DNA from: Candidatus Moraniibacteriota bacterium | Lineage (GTDB): Bacteria; Patescibacteriota; Minisyncoccia; Moranbacterales; GCA-2747515 | Reading direction: 5' to 3' | Assembly: GCA_029938745.1 (NCBI GenBank) | Contig: JAOZUJ010000042.1 | Coordinates: 2,829 to 8,566 of the forward strand | Length of the DNA: 5,738 bases | Position numbers and translations under genes: made by a program | The notes under the pieces: model-generated | Told to the model about the DNA's origin: nothing | The model's database searches: none | What the model saw: only the letters and a program-made list of their open reading frames with translations | Shown: positions 5,248 through 5,738 of the stretch, piece by piece | Layout: each line of letters starts with the position of its first letter | Position numbering within the stretch: the stretch's first letter is position 1

Positions 5248-5738
5248 ATGATCTCCCAAACTGCAAAAGCTCTTGCAATAACGGCAATCGTACTTATTAT
5301 ACTCGGGGTCATCTTCGTATGGATGATGTCTTTTTTTGATGCAAAGAACAATAACGAGACAATAACACAAAACATCATAAGAAAAGTAGAAATAGTAAAA
5401 GGAGGAGATAAAGACGCAGAACCTTTCAATAAACCAGCACAACAGGAAGAAGAAAATAGCTCACAATTTAAGGTACCAATTGATGATGATCAGGATGAAG
5501 ATAGGGATGGAATACCAAGTCTTATAGTAGAAAAAAAAGAAACTAAAAAAACAAATAAAGATACCAACACACAAACAACAAAATCAACAACAGTTGTAAA
5601 CTTAGATAATACAAAACAAACAAATGACATAGACACAACACCACTTTTCTCATCTATCAGTCTTTTCAAAGATGTAAACACAACAAATGCACAATCAGGA
5701 ACAGTACTCGCTTACAATGGAGATCAATGGGTGCCAGT
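5248..5738 (+). CDS. Membrane-anchored Asp-rich surface protein, probable second fibre gene (3' partial)
   Basis: The frame is open to the right edge: 163 codons plus two bases are visible. An in-frame TAA at 5236-5238 and no other usual start codon between it and 5248 fix the start at this ATG. No Shine-Dalgarno sequence is visible; the leader is A-rich. Residues about 8-30 (ALAITAIVLIILGVIFVWMM...) form one membrane segment after a short N-terminus with a single Lys, with no clear cleavage site, suggesting a signal anchor with the C-terminal part outside. Residues 31-140 are a polar, low-complexity linker rich in Lys, Glu, Asp, Thr, Asn and Gln. It contains DDDQDEDRDGIP (79-90), similar to thrombospondin type 3 calcium-binding motifs. 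The last visible residues, AQSGTVLAYNGDQWVP, resemble SGTAGQVL and AKYNGTSWVC of the upstream gene's inserts. I infer a tethered protein of the same fibre-like class, with repeats further downstream. Product otherwise unidentified. Confidence 0.87.
   Translation, partial: MISQTAKALAITAIVLIILGVIFVWMMSFFDAKNNNETITQNIIRKVEIVKGGDKDAEPFNKPAQQEEENSSQFKVPIDDDQDEDRDGIPSLIVEKKETKKTNKDTNTQTTKSTTVVNLDNTKQTNDIDTTPLFSSISLFKDVNTTNAQSGTVLAYNGDQWVP

Noticed and set aside
5188..5681. Minus-strand frames at 5188-5442, 5199-5429 and 5490-5681
   Set aside because: They overlap the plus-strand gene, which has a fixed start, a promoter and a clear membrane segment. Their hydrophobic, Phe-rich or Val-rich content is what the complement of A-rich coding DNA produces.
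2..5738. Alternative genetic code (UGA read as Gly, as in some CPR lineages)
   Set aside because: No in-frame TGA occurs in either gene, glycine uses GGN codons, and the first gene ends at TAG. There is no sign of recoding here.

Overview
The window looks like a chromosomal surface-protein locus of an AT-rich bacterium, most likely a member of the Candidate Phyla Radiation (Patescibacteria, Parcubacteria-like). I infer this from sequence style, not from a search. The main protein combines tail-fibre-type repeats, the end cap TTGTVRFATFGAGTLQ followed by SSDERLK, and a last domain of the type A-I-K-E-N-S-R-V-x-V-T-P ... F-D-W-F-I-V. That combination is familiar from giant surface proteins of CPR bacteria. 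The standard code is sufficient: TAG ends the first gene and no in-frame TGA has to be read through.

Layout. Positions 2-5029 (+) hold the 3' part of one very large gene whose start lies upstream. The visible 1,675 or so residues consist of 17 copies of a 67/68-residue beta-type repeat. These are broken at regular places by two 137/139-residue insert modules with cysteine pairs. Then follow a capping segment, a Peptidase_S74 intramolecular chaperone domain with an apparent Ser-Lys dyad, a predicted coiled coil, and a C-terminal domain. Positions 5030-5247 are intergenic. They hold a perfect 32-bp palindrome with a T-run (terminator), then an extended -10 promoter. From 5248 to the end of the window a second gene begins on the same strand. 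It encodes an N-terminally membrane-anchored, Asp-rich protein, and its last visible residues resemble the YNGTSWVC motif of the first protein's inserts.

How it may work together (inference): the first gene encodes a long fibre, probably trimeric, folded with help from its S74 domain. The second starts a separately transcribed, membrane-tethered protein of related style, so the locus may carry a series of fibre-like surface proteins. The most distinctive observation is the strict repeat hierarchy: 201- or 204-nt monomers, 405-nt dimers and cycles of about 1.5 kb. Copies 3,063 nt apart are still almost identical in DNA sequence. No RNA genes, CRISPR arrays, insertion sequences or origins were seen.
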